From contig CALNZX010000003.1 in NCBI GenBank assembly GCA_942491105.1, positions 124,001 to 188,000 on the forward strand: a stretch of DNA of 64,000 nucleotides, given 5' to 3'. The translations under genes were made by a program, and so were the position numbers. The stretch is from JBBEAM01 sp942491105. Its GTDB lineage: Bacteria > Pseudomonadota > Alphaproteobacteria > Kiloniellales > DSM-21159. The notes under the pieces are model-generated. The model was given only the letters and a program-made list of their open reading frames with translations, ran no database searches and was not told the origin of the DNA. This document shows, piece after piece, positions 53,392-62,720 of this stretch. How positions within the stretch are numbered: the stretch's first letter is position 1; each line of letters begins with the position of its first letter.

Positions 53392-55101
53392 TCACAGAAT
53401 TCCAGCGGTGGGGAAACAGGGTAGAAAGACCTCACGCAGGAATTCCTGCATGTGGCCGATCGCGAAGAAGATAATGCCGCTGGCCAGGAGTATGGCGCCG
53501 ACGAACTGGCGCGAAAACTCGCACTGCCCGCCATCCAGACGCTTGCCCTCGACGATCTTATGCTTGCGGTCGCTGGCCTCCAGCAGCAGTCCGACCACGG
53601 AGAAGTAGGTCAGCCAGATCACAATCTGCAGGGAGTGGATGTGGTTGGCGGTGACCTCCAGGCCCTTCACGCTGCAGATACCGTCATCGGGGGAAAGCGC
53701 GACCCCGGACACCGCCGCCGAGGTGACCTTTTCGTAGATCGGCACCAGCGCCGCCAGAATCAGCGCCGAGAGGATGAACAGGAAGGTATGCCGATTGTCC
53801 ATCAGGGCATGAAAGAAGGCGTAGACCTTTATCTCGATTTTCTTGCCGATGAAGAACAGCACCAGCGTCAGCAGCGTGAGCGCGCCCATCAGCCTGCTGA
53901 TTTCCGTATCCAGCGAGATAAAGGATTCCGGCGTGGGATAGAAAACCACCGTCACCGCGATGATCAGCAGCACCAGCCCGACGACATAGCCCACGACCCG
54001 TAGGACCATGAAGATCAGGGCGGCGAAGTCTTCCCGAAAATCCTTGAGGTCCCGCAAGGGTTCGCCCTCGCCGAGGCCGGCCTCGATCTCGTCTTGCGCG
54101 AAGCAGCGCTGCACGATGGTCAAGAGCGAGTGCTTCTTGATCAAGCCGAGCAGCAGCAGCGTCGAGCCGAGCAGAAAGCCCAGGGAATGCACCCGCTCGC
54201 CGATGATCAGGAAACTCATCAGCTCCAGGGCGAAGTAGAAGATCATCCAGGGCTCGAGCAGCCGCAGACTGATGATCAGCCAATCCCAAAGCCGTTGCCG
54301 CGCTTCATCGCGGGCGTTCTCGGCGTCCTCGGCCGGGCTGGGCGCGGCGCCGGGCTGCGCCGCCGCGGCCTTGCGGGCCCGTTTCAGGGAGGTCTGCAAC
54401 TCGAAGTACTTGCGGCGGCCCCAGAACCCGATCGCCAGGGTGATCGCGAAGACCAGAGCGAAGACCAGCACCACGAGCCCGACCTGGCGGCCGGTCGTCT
54501 CCAGATAGCCCATGGCCTTCATCAGCGCGGCCAGCGCCAGCATGTCGACGGCGACCAGCGCGGCCTGCGCCTGCCAGCGCAGGAAGATGCGGGGATTGAA
54601 TCGCTTGCGCCCGGGGACCGGCAGAAAGCGCACGCAGATTTCCAGCAGGTCGTAAATGGTCCGGGGAAAGGTCGAAAGCTCCTCGCTGCGGCCCAGGGTC
54701 GGTACGCCGACGATCTTTTCCGAATAGGTCCACCAGACGATGTAGAGCGAGATCATGCCCAGGATCAGCCGCGCGTGCTCCCTGATCAGCGCGAACAGCG
54801 ATTGCACGTAGTCCCGCAGATCGACCTTGAGGAAATCGACCTGCTCGATGATCAACAGCAGGAAAGCCTCGAAGCCGGCGAAGAAGGCGAAGCTGAACTT
54901 GAAGATACCCGCGATGACCAGGATGTAGACGAACAGCAGCCCGGCATGCCAGACCGCGTTGGTCAGCGCCCAGAGGGGGATCGAGCGGCCCTCCTCCGCG
55001 AAGGTGCCGATCTTGCTGAGGGTCAGCCCGGCGACATCGAGAGAGACGATGGCGCCGATGGCCAAAAAGACGATGACGACAATGAAGACTTCCGCTGCCA
55101 C
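53392..55101 (-). CDS. Large polytopic membrane protein of unknown function
   Basis: A 569-residue protein with about twelve hydrophobic helices (for example VFIVVIVFLAIGAIVSLDVA, LVVLVFALVFAITLAIGF and FLFILSALILAALVPI). An intracellular charged loop near residues 240-275 (RRKYFELQTSLKRARKA, then Ala/Pro-rich) separates the halves. No transporter signature was recognised. A C-terminal segment near CSVKGLEVTANHIHSLQIVI precedes the last helices. It is convergent with the coiled-coil gene, only 71 bases away. Confidence 0.72.
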   Translation of the reverse strand: MAAEVFIVVIVFLAIGAIVSLDVAGLTLSKIGTFAEEGRSIPLWALTNAVWHAGLLFVYILVIAGIFKFSFAFFAGFEAFLLLIIEQVDFLKVDLRDYVQSLFALIREHARLILGMISLYIVWWTYSEKIVGVPTLGRSEELSTFPRTIYDLLEICVRFLPVPGRKRFNPRIFLRWQAQAALVAVDMLALAALMKAMGYLETTGRQVGLVVLVFALVFAITLAIGFWGRRKYFELQTSLKRARKAAAAQPGAAPSPAEDAENARDEARQRLWDWLIISLRLLEPWMIFYFALELMSFLIIGERVHSLGFLLGSTLLLLGLIKKHSLLTIVQRCFAQDEIEAGLGEGEPLRDLKDFREDFAALIFMVLRVVGYVVGLVLLIIAVTVVFYPTPESFISLDTEISRLMGALTLLTLVLFFIGKKIEIKVYAFFHALMDNRHTFLFILSALILAALVPIYEKVTSAAVSGVALSPDDGICSVKGLEVTANHIHSLQIVIWLTYFSVVGLLLEASDRKHKIVEGKRLDGGQCEFSRQFVGAILLASGIIFFAIGHMQEFLREVFLPCFPTAGIL

Positions 55102-55224
55102 TTCCCCTGCCCCCTCGACCCCCGCGCCGTCTCCGCTTCACCCCCGCCCGCGCGCCGAAACGCTACCTAGGCGGGATAAGCATGGCATGCGCGGCCCAGG
55201 CCGTTAAGGGCCTTCTCGTCGGCT

Positions 55225-56664
55225 CTACGCAGCCCCGGCCGCCGCGCCCCTCGGATCCATCGGCAGCGGCCAGCCGAGGGCGAGCGTCTCTTCGAGCAGC
55301 TTGCCCGCGGCGAGCACGGCCGCCTCGCCGCGCGGCGGACCGATCACCTGCAGCCCGACCGGCAGGCCGTCGAGCAGGCCGCAGGGCAGCGCCAGCGCGG
55401 GCAGGGACAAGACCGTCGGGGCATAGGCGATTGACAGCCAATCGACGTAGTTGTCGAAGACGTGGCCGGCGCAGCGGTCGACGAAGCGCTGCTCGACCGG
55501 GAAGGGCGGCACGATGGCGGCCGGCGTGATCAGCAGGTCGTAGTCCTCGAAGAAGCGCGCCGCGCCGGCCACCAGCTTGGCGCGGTGGCGCTCCGCCCGG
55601 ATGATCTCCGGCATGGTCAGCGCCAGCCCCTTTTCGATATTCCAGACCACGTCCGGCTTGATGACGTCGCGATGCTTTTCAAGCAAGTCGGCCTTGGTCA
55701 CGGCGTAGACCAAGGCGCGCAGCACGTGGAAGGTCTCTTGCACGCCGCTCAGGTCGGGCGCCGCGCGCTCGACCGCGACCCCGTTCTCCGCGAGCCGCTG
55801 TACCGCCGCCTCGCAGACCGCGGCAACGCGTCCATCCACCGGCGTGATCCCCAGGTCGGGGCTAAAGGCAACGCGCAGCGGAGGCCGTGCCCCCAGCCCC
55901 TCGGCGAAGGACTGGGCGGGCGCGGGATAGGACAGGGGATCGCGGCGGTCCAGCCCCGCCATGCGGTCGAGAAAGAACGCCAGATCGCCGAGGTTCCGCG
56001 CCATCGGCCCGACGACACCCAGGGTCTGATAGGGCATCGCCACGGGACCATGCGCGACCCGGCCGGGGCTCGGCCGCAGACCGGTGATGCCGCAGAAGCT
56101 GGCCGGCGTGCGCAGCGAACCGGCCATGTCGGAGCCCTGGGCCAGCCACGCCATGCCGGTTGCCAGGGCGGCGGCGGCGCCGCCGGAGGAGCCCGCCGGC
56201 GTCATCCGGGTATCCCAGGGATTGCGCGTCACGCCGAACACCTCGTTGAAGGTATTCGCGCCGGCCTCGAACTCCGGGGTGTTGGTCTTGCAATAGATCA
56301 CGCCGCCCTGGCTCTCGATCCGCTCGGCCAGGACGTCGGAGAAATCGGGCACCCAGTCCTTGTACACCAGGGAGCCATGGGTGGTGCGCACGCCGGAAAC
56401 CGGCAGGGAATCCTTGATCGCGACCGGCAGGCCGCAGAGCGGCCCGCGCTCCTCCAGGGGTTTGGCCATCAGCGCCTCGGCGTGGGCGCGGGCCCGCGCG
56501 AAGCAGGTGGTGACCACCGCGTTGACGGCGCCGTTCACGGCCTCGATCCGCCGCTCCACGACATCGAGCAGTTCGAGCGGCGAGACCGCGCCGTCGCGCA
56601 GCAATCCGACCACGGCCCGCGCCGAGCTGCTCCAGAGTTCCCTGTCGCCGTTATCCGCAGTCAT
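55225..56664 (-). CDS. Amidase-signature hydrolase
   Basis: A protein of 479 residues from ATG 56664, which has AAGGGGGAC before it. An ATG five codons earlier (56679) overlaps the upstream stop as ATGA and is the alternative. The Ser-cisSer-Lys triad can be read: Lys84 in PVAIKDS, the cis-Ser pair in PAGSSGG (about 159-160) and nucleophile Ser183 in DMAGSLRTPAS. These enzymes hydrolyse amides. Being coupled to malonyl-CoA decarboxylase suggests a malonate-type amide such as malonamate, as with malonamidase E2 of Bradyrhizobium. That is inference. Confidence 0.88.
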   Translation of the reverse strand: MTADNGDRELWSSSARAVVGLLRDGAVSPLELLDVVERRIEAVNGAVNAVVTTCFARARAHAEALMAKPLEERGPLCGLPVAIKDSLPVSGVRTTHGSLVYKDWVPDFSDVLAERIESQGGVIYCKTNTPEFEAGANTFNEVFGVTRNPWDTRMTPAGSSGGAAAALATGMAWLAQGSDMAGSLRTPASFCGITGLRPSPGRVAHGPVAMPYQTLGVVGPMARNLGDLAFFLDRMAGLDRRDPLSYPAPAQSFAEGLGARPPLRVAFSPDLGITPVDGRVAAVCEAAVQRLAENGVAVERAAPDLSGVQETFHVLRALVYAVTKADLLEKHRDVIKPDVVWNIEKGLALTMPEIIRAERHRAKLVAGAARFFEDYDLLITPAAIVPPFPVEQRFVDRCAGHVFDNYVDWLSIAYAPTVLSLPALALPCGLLDGLPVGLQVIGPPRGEAAVLAAGKLLEETLALGWPLPMDPRGAAAGAA

Positions 56665-56675
56665 GCCGTCCCCCT

Positions 56676-58016
56676 TCATCGCGCCAGACGGCTGACGCCG
56701 CTCGAGGCCATCACCTTGCCCTTGTTGACGAAGCCTTCGTGATTCCGCTCGATCGCCGAGAGATCGTAGAGATAGTTGGCGAGCAGGCCAAAGGACTGTT
56801 CCAGGCCCTTGGCCGAGGTATCGCCCAGCCAGTTGATGCGATGCAGGATCGCGCCATTGCCGAGATGGAAGCGGGCCACCGGATCGCCGCGCCGTTCACC
56901 CTTGCCGGTTTCGAGCAGGTAACGCGCGCAGGCACCCAGCAGTTCGCCCTCGTATGCCGACAGCGTCTTCGCGCTGGTATCGGCGTCCTCCCGGCCCAGG
57001 GGCGCCAGACTTTTACAGGCCGCCTCGCTCAAGCGGCCTTCGGGCGCGTCCAGAGTCTCGCGCAGCCAGCGCCGGAATCCGGGGATCGGCGAGAGCGTGA
57101 CGAAGCTGCGGATCCGCGGCAGCTCCGTGGTCAGCTCCAGGACCACCTGCTTGATCAGAAAGTTGCCGAAGGAAATGCCGCGCAGGCCGGGCTGGCAGTT
57201 GCTGATCGAATAGAAGACCGCGGTATCGGCCTCGCCCGGCGGGGTCTCGCGCCCCTCCTTGTCGAGGATCGGGCCGATCGCCCCGGGCAGGCCCTTGCAA
57301 AGCGCCACCTCGATGAAGATCAGCGGCTCGTCTGGCAGCGCCGGATGAAAGAAGGCGAAGCAGCGCCGGTCGGCGGCGAGCCGGCGGCGCAGATCGTCCC
57401 AGCCGTTCATTTCATGCACCGCCTCGTAGCGGATCAGCTTCTCCAGTATGTTCGCCGGGGTCTGCCAGTCGATGCGGCGGAAGTAGAGGAAGCCCCGGTT
57501 GAACCAGGAACTCAGAAGATGCTCGAGATCGACATCGACTTCCTTGAGTTCGGGATGCTCCTTGAGGCGCGCCAGCAGGTCCTGGCGCAGCGCGACCAGT
57601 GCCGCGGTCCCGTTCGGTGCCTGGTTGAGCCGGCGGAACAACTCCTGCCGCGGCGCCTCCACTGCCTGGGACAGCGCCCGATAGGACTCCGGATCGCGGC
57701 GGGCGACGTAGTCCCGCGCGCGCAGCGCGATCTGCTCCGCATCGGGCGCGAACTGCTGCGACAGCAGCTTCAGGAACGCGGTCTTGCCCTTCGCGTCCAG
57801 GCGGCGGTAACCCTCGACGGCGTCGCGCGCCAGCGCGGTACCCAGCGCCTCGCCACGCGACGACATCAGATCCCGGCAAAGCTCCTGCACGGCGGCCAGG
57901 CTGTCGCGCCGGGCCTTGCGCTCGCTCGGCCGCAGCAGTTCCAGCCCGGCATCGGCCACCGATGTCATCAACTGGGTTAAGAGAGCCATGGGTCTTCGGA
58001 CTCCAAAGAGGTTCAC
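56676..58016 (-). CDS. Malonyl-CoA decarboxylase
   Basis: A 446-residue enzyme; the start could also be ATG 57989 (MALLTQL). It has the helical N-terminal half and the GNAT-like C-terminal catalytic half of the family. Segments include HPALPDEPLIFIEVALCKG, YSISNCQPGLRGISFGNFLI, FVTLSPIPGFRRWL, and FHLGNGAILHRINWLGD near the C-terminus, with the Ser/His residues expected for catalysis in the last two. It decarboxylates malonyl-CoA to acetyl-CoA. The downstream amidase begins within or just after its stop, so the pair forms one translational unit. No malonyl-CoA synthetase (matB) was identified nearby. Confidence 0.93.
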   Translation of the reverse strand: MNLFGVRRPMALLTQLMTSVADAGLELLRPSERKARRDSLAAVQELCRDLMSSRGEALGTALARDAVEGYRRLDAKGKTAFLKLLSQQFAPDAEQIALRARDYVARRDPESYRALSQAVEAPRQELFRRLNQAPNGTAALVALRQDLLARLKEHPELKEVDVDLEHLLSSWFNRGFLYFRRIDWQTPANILEKLIRYEAVHEMNGWDDLRRRLAADRRCFAFFHPALPDEPLIFIEVALCKGLPGAIGPILDKEGRETPPGEADTAVFYSISNCQPGLRGISFGNFLIKQVVLELTTELPRIRSFVTLSPIPGFRRWLRETLDAPEGRLSEAACKSLAPLGREDADTSAKTLSAYEGELLGACARYLLETGKGERRGDPVARFHLGNGAILHRINWLGDTSAKGLEQSFGLLANYLYDLSAIERNHEGFVNKGKVMASSGVSRLAR

Positions 58017-58208
58017 CGAATGCTAACATCGCGGAGAGTTAGAACAACGGCATCAGCCATAACGATCGCGACAGGGTCTATCTGCTTGCGACATTGACCC
58101 CTGGCGTCACTTCTTCGCAAGCTTCGCGCCTGTCCTCAGACCGCGCGCCGCGCGCCTTGCCAAGTCAGTGCCGCGCCGGCCCCTCTTTAGATATGGAGTT
58201 TGTGAAAA

Positions 58209-58977
58209 ATGACCAAGAAGCACGCGGGAAAAACGGTGCTGATCACCGGCGGCGCCAGCGGCATCGGCCTGGCCATCGCCGAGCGTTTCCAGGCGGACGG
58301 CGCCACCCTGGCCCTGTTCGATCTATCCGAGGAGGGACTCGCCAAGGCCGCGGAGAAACTCTCCGCTAAGGGCGAGGCACCTCTAACCTGCGCCGGCTCC
58401 GTCTCCGAACCGCGCGATATCGAGGCCTGCTTCGCGCAGCTCGACAACGCCTGGTCCAGCATCGACGTGGTGATCAACTGCGCCGGGCATTCTGGTCGTC
58501 AAACCCGCCGTGGAACTGAGTGTCGAGGATTGGAAGCGCAGCCTGGACATCAATCTGACCGGCACCTGGCTGACCTGCCAGGCCGCCGGGCGGCGCATGG
58601 TTCCGGCCGGCAAGGGCGCCATCGTCAACATCTCCTCGGTGATGGGCAACGGCGGCGCACCCGAGCGCACCGGCTACTGCGCCTCCAAGGCCGGGGTGAT
58701 CGGCCTGACCAAGAGTCTCGCCGTCGAGTGGGGCCGCTATGGGGTGCGGGTCAACTCCCTGGCGCCGACCGCGACGCGCACCGATCTGGTGCAGACCCTG
58801 GTCGATCAGGGGATCTTCAACATGGACGGCATCCGCGACCGCACGCCCCTGCAGCGCATGGCGGAGCCGGCCGAGGTCGCCGCCGTCTGCAGCTTCCTGG
58901 CCAGCGACGACGCCGCCATGGTTTCCGGCCACGACATGGCGGTCGATGGCGGCTGGATGGCCAACTACTACGTCTAG
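58209..58977 (+). pseudogene. SDR-family oxidoreductase, single-base frameshift
   Basis: ATG 58209 starts a short-chain dehydrogenase: the nucleotide motif VLITGGASGIGLAIAERF and IDVVINCAG are in frame, then the reading derails. The family continues in another frame from 58490 (VELSVEDWKRSLDINLTG, catalytic YCASKAG, and AVDGGWMANYYV at the end). Dropping one G from GGG at 58485-58487 restores about 255 residues. The Ser, Tyr and Lys catalytic residues are all present. It probably oxidises or reduces a hydroxyacyl or sugar-type substrate. It is either a sequencing error or a new null allele. Confidence 0.87.
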
Positions 58978-59139
58978 GCCTCCTTTTCTTCCTGCCGCGA
59001 GTCGATAGCTCGGATAAGAGCCATTCCATTCGGGAATAGCTCAAAACATCTCGCAGTAGACGCGCCGCGCGTACGCGGGGAGAAACAAGCGTCGGCCGCT
59101 GCGGCCGGCGGTCTAAGCAATCATGTGGGAGCGAGCTAG

Positions 59140-61308
59140 GTGGACTTGGAAGCATCGAGCAAGAAGGTTGCAGCGCTGCTGAAGCCGAAGAACGTGGTCA
59201 TCGTCGGCGCCAGCGAGCGCGAGGGCAGCTGGCCAGCGACGGTGTGGAAAACGGTGCAGCGCTACGGCTTCGAGGGGCCGATCTATCCGCTGAACCCGAA
59301 CCGGGACACGATCTTCGGTGCCCCCTGCTACCCCGATTTCGAGGCCTTGCCGGAAAAACCCGACCATCTGGTCCTGCTGGTGCGCAGCGAGTTCGTTCCC
59401 GAGACCCTGCGCCGGGGCGCCGCCGCCGGCGCGCGCAGCGCCACGATCTACTCCGCCGGCTTCGGCGAGACCGGAACCGAGGAAGGCCACGAGCTGGGCC
59501 GTCAACTCGCCGAGGTGATCGCCGAGACCGGCATCGCCGTGTCCGGCCCCAACTGTACCGGCAACATCTCCGCTGAGCACGGCCTGGTCACCATGGTCGA
59601 TCACCGGGTGCTGAAGATCGCGCCCGGCCCGGTCGCCTTGGTCGGACAGAGCGGCGGCGTGATGCTCTACGCCAACCACATCCTGGCCGACCGCGGCCTG
59701 CAGATCGGCTACCTGATTTCCAGCGGCAACGAGGCCGACCTCTCCTGCGCCGACTACATCGCCTATCTGGCCGAGGACCCGGCGATCAAGGTGATCTTCT
59801 GCTACGCCGAATCGATCAAGGATCCGGAGCGTTTCAAGGCCGCCTGCGCGGCGGCCCAAGCGGCCGGCAAGCCGGTCGTGGTGTTCAAGGTCGGCGTCTC
59901 GGCGGAGGGCCGCAAGGCGGCGATGACCCACACCGGCGCCCTGGCCGGCAGCGCCGAGGTCTTCGACGCCGTGGCCGGCGAGCGCGGCGTGATCCGCGTC
60001 GACTCCCTGGACGACGCCATCGAGGCCATCGAGCTGGCGGTACACGCGGGCGTGCCACTGGGGCGGCGGGTCGGCGTGCTCAGCCTATCCGGCGCCTACT
60101 GCGGCATCCTGCTCGATGCCGCCGCCGGCTCCGAGATCGTCTTCCCGCCGCTCGCCGAGGCGACCGAGGCCAAGCTCAAGGAACTGCTGCAAACCGGATC
60201 CTCGGTCGGCAACCCCGCCGACGGCGGCTTCAGCGTGCTGACCGACGCCCAGGCCTATGCGGAAGCCATCGAAGCCTTCTGCCAGGACCCCGGCCTCGAC
60301 GTCGTGCTGCTGCAGGCCGAGCTGCCGCGCGAGACCGGCATGGCGGCCAGCTGGGAGGAACGCTTCCAGAGCATCGACGACCTCGCCGTCAAGTACGGCA
60401 AGAAGATCGTCGTGGTCTCCATGTACAGCCGCAACTTCACCGACTACACCCGCGAACTGCGCGCCACCTACAGCCACACGGCCTTCGTGCAGGAAAGCCG
60501 CAAGACGGTGCGTTCCCTGTCGCATCTGATTCGCTGGTCCGAGCGCGCCGCGCGCGCCAAGGCCGCCCCCACGGCGGACGCCGCCGCCGCGCCGGAAATC
60601 GCCGCGACGCTGATCGCCGAGGCCGCCAAGGCCGGGAGGGCGACCCCCTTGAGCGAGCCGCGCTCCAAGGAGCTGCTGCGCGCCTACGGCATCGAGACCC
60701 CGCGCGAAAAGCTGGTTCAGACCGTCGAGGACGCCAAGGCGGCGGCGCGCGAACTGGGCTATCCCGTGGTGCTGAAGGCCGCCGCCGCCAGTCTGCTGCA
60801 CAAGTCGGACCTCGGCGCCGTCGCCGTGGGACTGAGCAGCGACGCCGAACTGGAGACGGCCTACGGTGAGATCGAGGCCAATCTGGCGCGCGGCGGCTTC
60901 AGCGATCCGCTGGAAGGCATGCTGGTCTGCGAACTCTGCAAGGCTGAAACCGAGCTGGTACTGGGCATCACCCGCGACCCGGAGATGGGTCTCGTCGCCA
61001 TGGTCGGCGGCGGCGGCGTGCTGCTCGAACTGGCCAAGGATGTTGCCTTCGTCGGCCTGCCGATGACCCGCGAAAGCGCCACCGAAGCCCTGGCGCGCAC
61101 CCGCGTCAGCAAGCTGCTGGACGGCTATCGCGGCGGCGCCGCGCTGGATCCGGAGATCGTGGTGAACGCGCTGCTGGCGCTCGACCGCATCGCCGGCGAT
61201 CTCGGCGACGCGCTGGAATCCATCGACATCAACCCCATGGTCGGCACCGCCGACGGCCGCCTGCTGGCGCTGGACGGACTGGCCGTGCTGCGCGGCGGCG
61301 CGGCCTGA
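59140..61308 (+). CDS. Acyl-CoA synthetase, ADP-forming (acetate-CoA ligase family)
   Basis: A 722-residue fused protein starting at GTG 59140 after GGGAGCGAG. The first part is a succinyl-CoA-synthetase-alpha-like CoA-binding region (VVIVGASEREGSWPATVWKT, with VSGPNCTGNIS). The phospho-carrier histidine is probably His264 in AAMTHTGALAGS. The last 230 residues form an ATP-grasp domain (LRAYGIETPREKLVQTVEDA, GYPVVLKAAAASLLHKSDLG). It joins a carboxylic acid to CoA with ATP going to ADP and phosphate, reversibly. It lies between the SDR and MaoC genes, which fits degradation of a branched or hydroxy acid. Confidence 0.9.
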   Translation: MDLEASSKKVAALLKPKNVVIVGASEREGSWPATVWKTVQRYGFEGPIYPLNPNRDTIFGAPCYPDFEALPEKPDHLVLLVRSEFVPETLRRGAAAGARSATIYSAGFGETGTEEGHELGRQLAEVIAETGIAVSGPNCTGNISAEHGLVTMVDHRVLKIAPGPVALVGQSGGVMLYANHILADRGLQIGYLISSGNEADLSCADYIAYLAEDPAIKVIFCYAESIKDPERFKAACAAAQAAGKPVVVFKVGVSAEGRKAAMTHTGALAGSAEVFDAVAGERGVIRVDSLDDAIEAIELAVHAGVPLGRRVGVLSLSGAYCGILLDAAAGSEIVFPPLAEATEAKLKELLQTGSSVGNPADGGFSVLTDAQAYAEAIEAFCQDPGLDVVLLQAELPRETGMAASWEERFQSIDDLAVKYGKKIVVVSMYSRNFTDYTRELRATYSHTAFVQESRKTVRSLSHLIRWSERAARAKAAPTADAAAAPEIAATLIAEAAKAGRATPLSEPRSKELLRAYGIETPREKLVQTVEDAKAAARELGYPVVLKAAAASLLHKSDLGAVAVGLSSDAELETAYGEIEANLARGGFSDPLEGMLVCELCKAETELVLGITRDPEMGLVAMVGGGGVLLELAKDVAFVGLPMTRESATEALARTRVSKLLDGYRGGAALDPEIVVNALLALDRIAGDLGDALESIDINPMVGTADGRLLALDGLAVLRGGAA

Positions 61309-61334
61309 GACCGCTTGAAAGAGGAATACCGATA

Positions 61335-61799
61335 ATGAGCGAGACCCAAGACCGCTTGACCTTCGAGACCATCGAGGTCGGCCGCAGCTACGTCAGTTCG
61401 GGGCGCACGGTCACAGCCTCGGACCACGGGCTGTTCATCCTGGTCAGCGGCGACTGGCATCCGATCCACTGCGACGATGCCTTTGCCGCCTCAACCCCGC
61501 TGGGCAAGCGGCTGATCCACGGCACCTTCGGCATCACCCTGGCGCTCGGCAGCTTGGAAGCCCAGGTGCTCAAGGTCGCCGACAAGCTGGTGGCCGCGCT
61601 GGGCCTCAAGGAATGGAACTACAAGGCGCCGATCTTCCTCGGCGATTCCCTGCACATCGAACTGAAGATCTCCGACAAGCGGGTGACCAGCCGCGGCGAC
61701 CGCTACATCCTTCAGCGCCACATCAAGCTGATCAACCAGGACGACGTGGTGGTGCAGGAGGGCAAGGTCGAGTCGATGTTCGCCCTGCCCGGCGCATAG
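61335..61799 (+). CDS. MaoC-like hotdog dehydratase
   Basis: A 154-residue protein beginning LTFETIEVGRSYVSSGRTV. The active-site motif is LVSGDWHPIHCDDAFAASTP, with the Asp and His expected for an (R)-specific enoyl-CoA hydratase. The phrase GKRLIHGTFGITLALG completes the hotdog motif. It is 26 bases after the acyl-CoA synthetase with GAAAGAGGA between them. Together with the SDR and synthetase genes it suggests CoA-ester oxidation steps: activation, hydration, dehydrogenation. An intrinsic terminator closes the operon. Confidence 0.85.
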   Translation: MSETQDRLTFETIEVGRSYVSSGRTVTASDHGLFILVSGDWHPIHCDDAFAASTPLGKRLIHGTFGITLALGSLEAQVLKVADKLVAALGLKEWNYKAPIFLGDSLHIELKISDKRVTSRGDRYILQRHIKLINQDDVVVQEGKVESMFALPGA

Positions 61800-61821
61800 G
61801 TTTTAGCCTCCCTGTGACTTG

Positions 61822-61850
61822 AAAGCCGCCTTTCGGCGGCTTTTCTTTTG
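61822..61850 (+). terminator. Intrinsic terminator
   Basis: AAAGCCGCC and GGCGGCTTT form a nine-pair stem with a TTTC loop, followed by TCTTTTG. It ends the operon carrying the acyl-CoA synthetase and MaoC genes. Confidence 0.88.
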
Positions 61851-61890
61851 TCTGGAGGCCGCGGCGGCCAGCACGCGCCGGCTCAGCCGC

Positions 61891-62718
61891 CTATTTCTTG
61901 GCGTTGATCTGCACCGACTCGTGCCAGGGGATCAGGAAGCGCCGGCAGCCCACCAGCAAGGCATAGAACACGAAGCCGACCACCGAGAGGTGGATGATGA
62001 TGGCGAACAGCGCCGTGGTGTCGAAGGCGTTCATCTTCTGCACCGCCAGCACGCCGAGGCCCTGGCTGCCGCCGAGGAACTCGCCGACCACCGCGCCAAT
62101 GATCGAAAGCACGATGCCCATCTCCATGCCGGTCAGAATGTAGGGCAAGGCGCTGGGCAGCTCGAGCTGGGTGATGGTCTGCCAGCGCGAGGCGTTGACG
62201 CTGAGCAGGACCTCGCGGTGGCCGCGATAGACCGATTTGAACCCGAGCGTGGTGTTGACCAGGATTGGGAAAAAGGCCAGCACCGCCGCGATCACCACTT
62301 TCGGCGTCAGGCCGAAACCGAACCAGACGATGAACAGCGGCACCAGAGCGATCTTGGGAATCACCTGCGTGGCGACGACGAAGGGATGCAGGGTCCGCTC
62401 GACCCGGCGCATCTTGCCCATCATCGCGCCGAAGGAAACCCCGATCACCACGGCGAAGACGAAGCCGAGGATGGTCTCCAGCACGGTGACCCAGGTGTGG
62501 AACCACAGCTTGCCGGTGCCGAGCATCTCGAACCAGGCATAGAGGGCCACCGAGGGCGGCGGCAGGATGAACCAGTTGACCTCGGCCAGGCGGACGTAGC
62601 CTTCCCAGCCGGCGAGCAGGGCAATCAGCAGCAACAGGCTGGCCAGCCAGGGCGGCATGGAGAAAGCGGAACCGCCGCCGTTCTGCCCGGGTTCCGTCGA
62701 TTTATTCGCGTCGCTCAT
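61891..62718 (-). CDS. ABC transporter permease, SsuC/TauC/ThiX type
   Basis: A 275-residue inner-membrane protein with about six helices. The EAA-like coupling motif is SVNASRWQTITQLELPSALP (near residues 174-193), followed by YILTGMEMGIVLSIIGAVVG. The front has a Pro/Gly-rich cytoplasmic tail. It pairs with the ATPase gene two bases upstream in its transcript and the binding protein beyond it. The family imports nitrate, sulfonates, taurine or pyrimidine precursors; the ligand cannot be chosen from this part. Confidence 0.92.
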   Translation of the reverse strand: MSDANKSTEPGQNGGGSAFSMPPWLASLLLLIALLAGWEGYVRLAEVNWFILPPPSVALYAWFEMLGTGKLWFHTWVTVLETILGFVFAVVIGVSFGAMMGKMRRVERTLHPFVVATQVIPKIALVPLFIVWFGFGLTPKVVIAAVLAFFPILVNTTLGFKSVYRGHREVLLSVNASRWQTITQLELPSALPYILTGMEMGIVLSIIGAVVGEFLGGSQGLGVLAVQKMNAFDTTALFAIIIHLSVVGFVFYALLVGCRRFLIPWHESVQINAKK

Positions 62719-62720
62719 GC

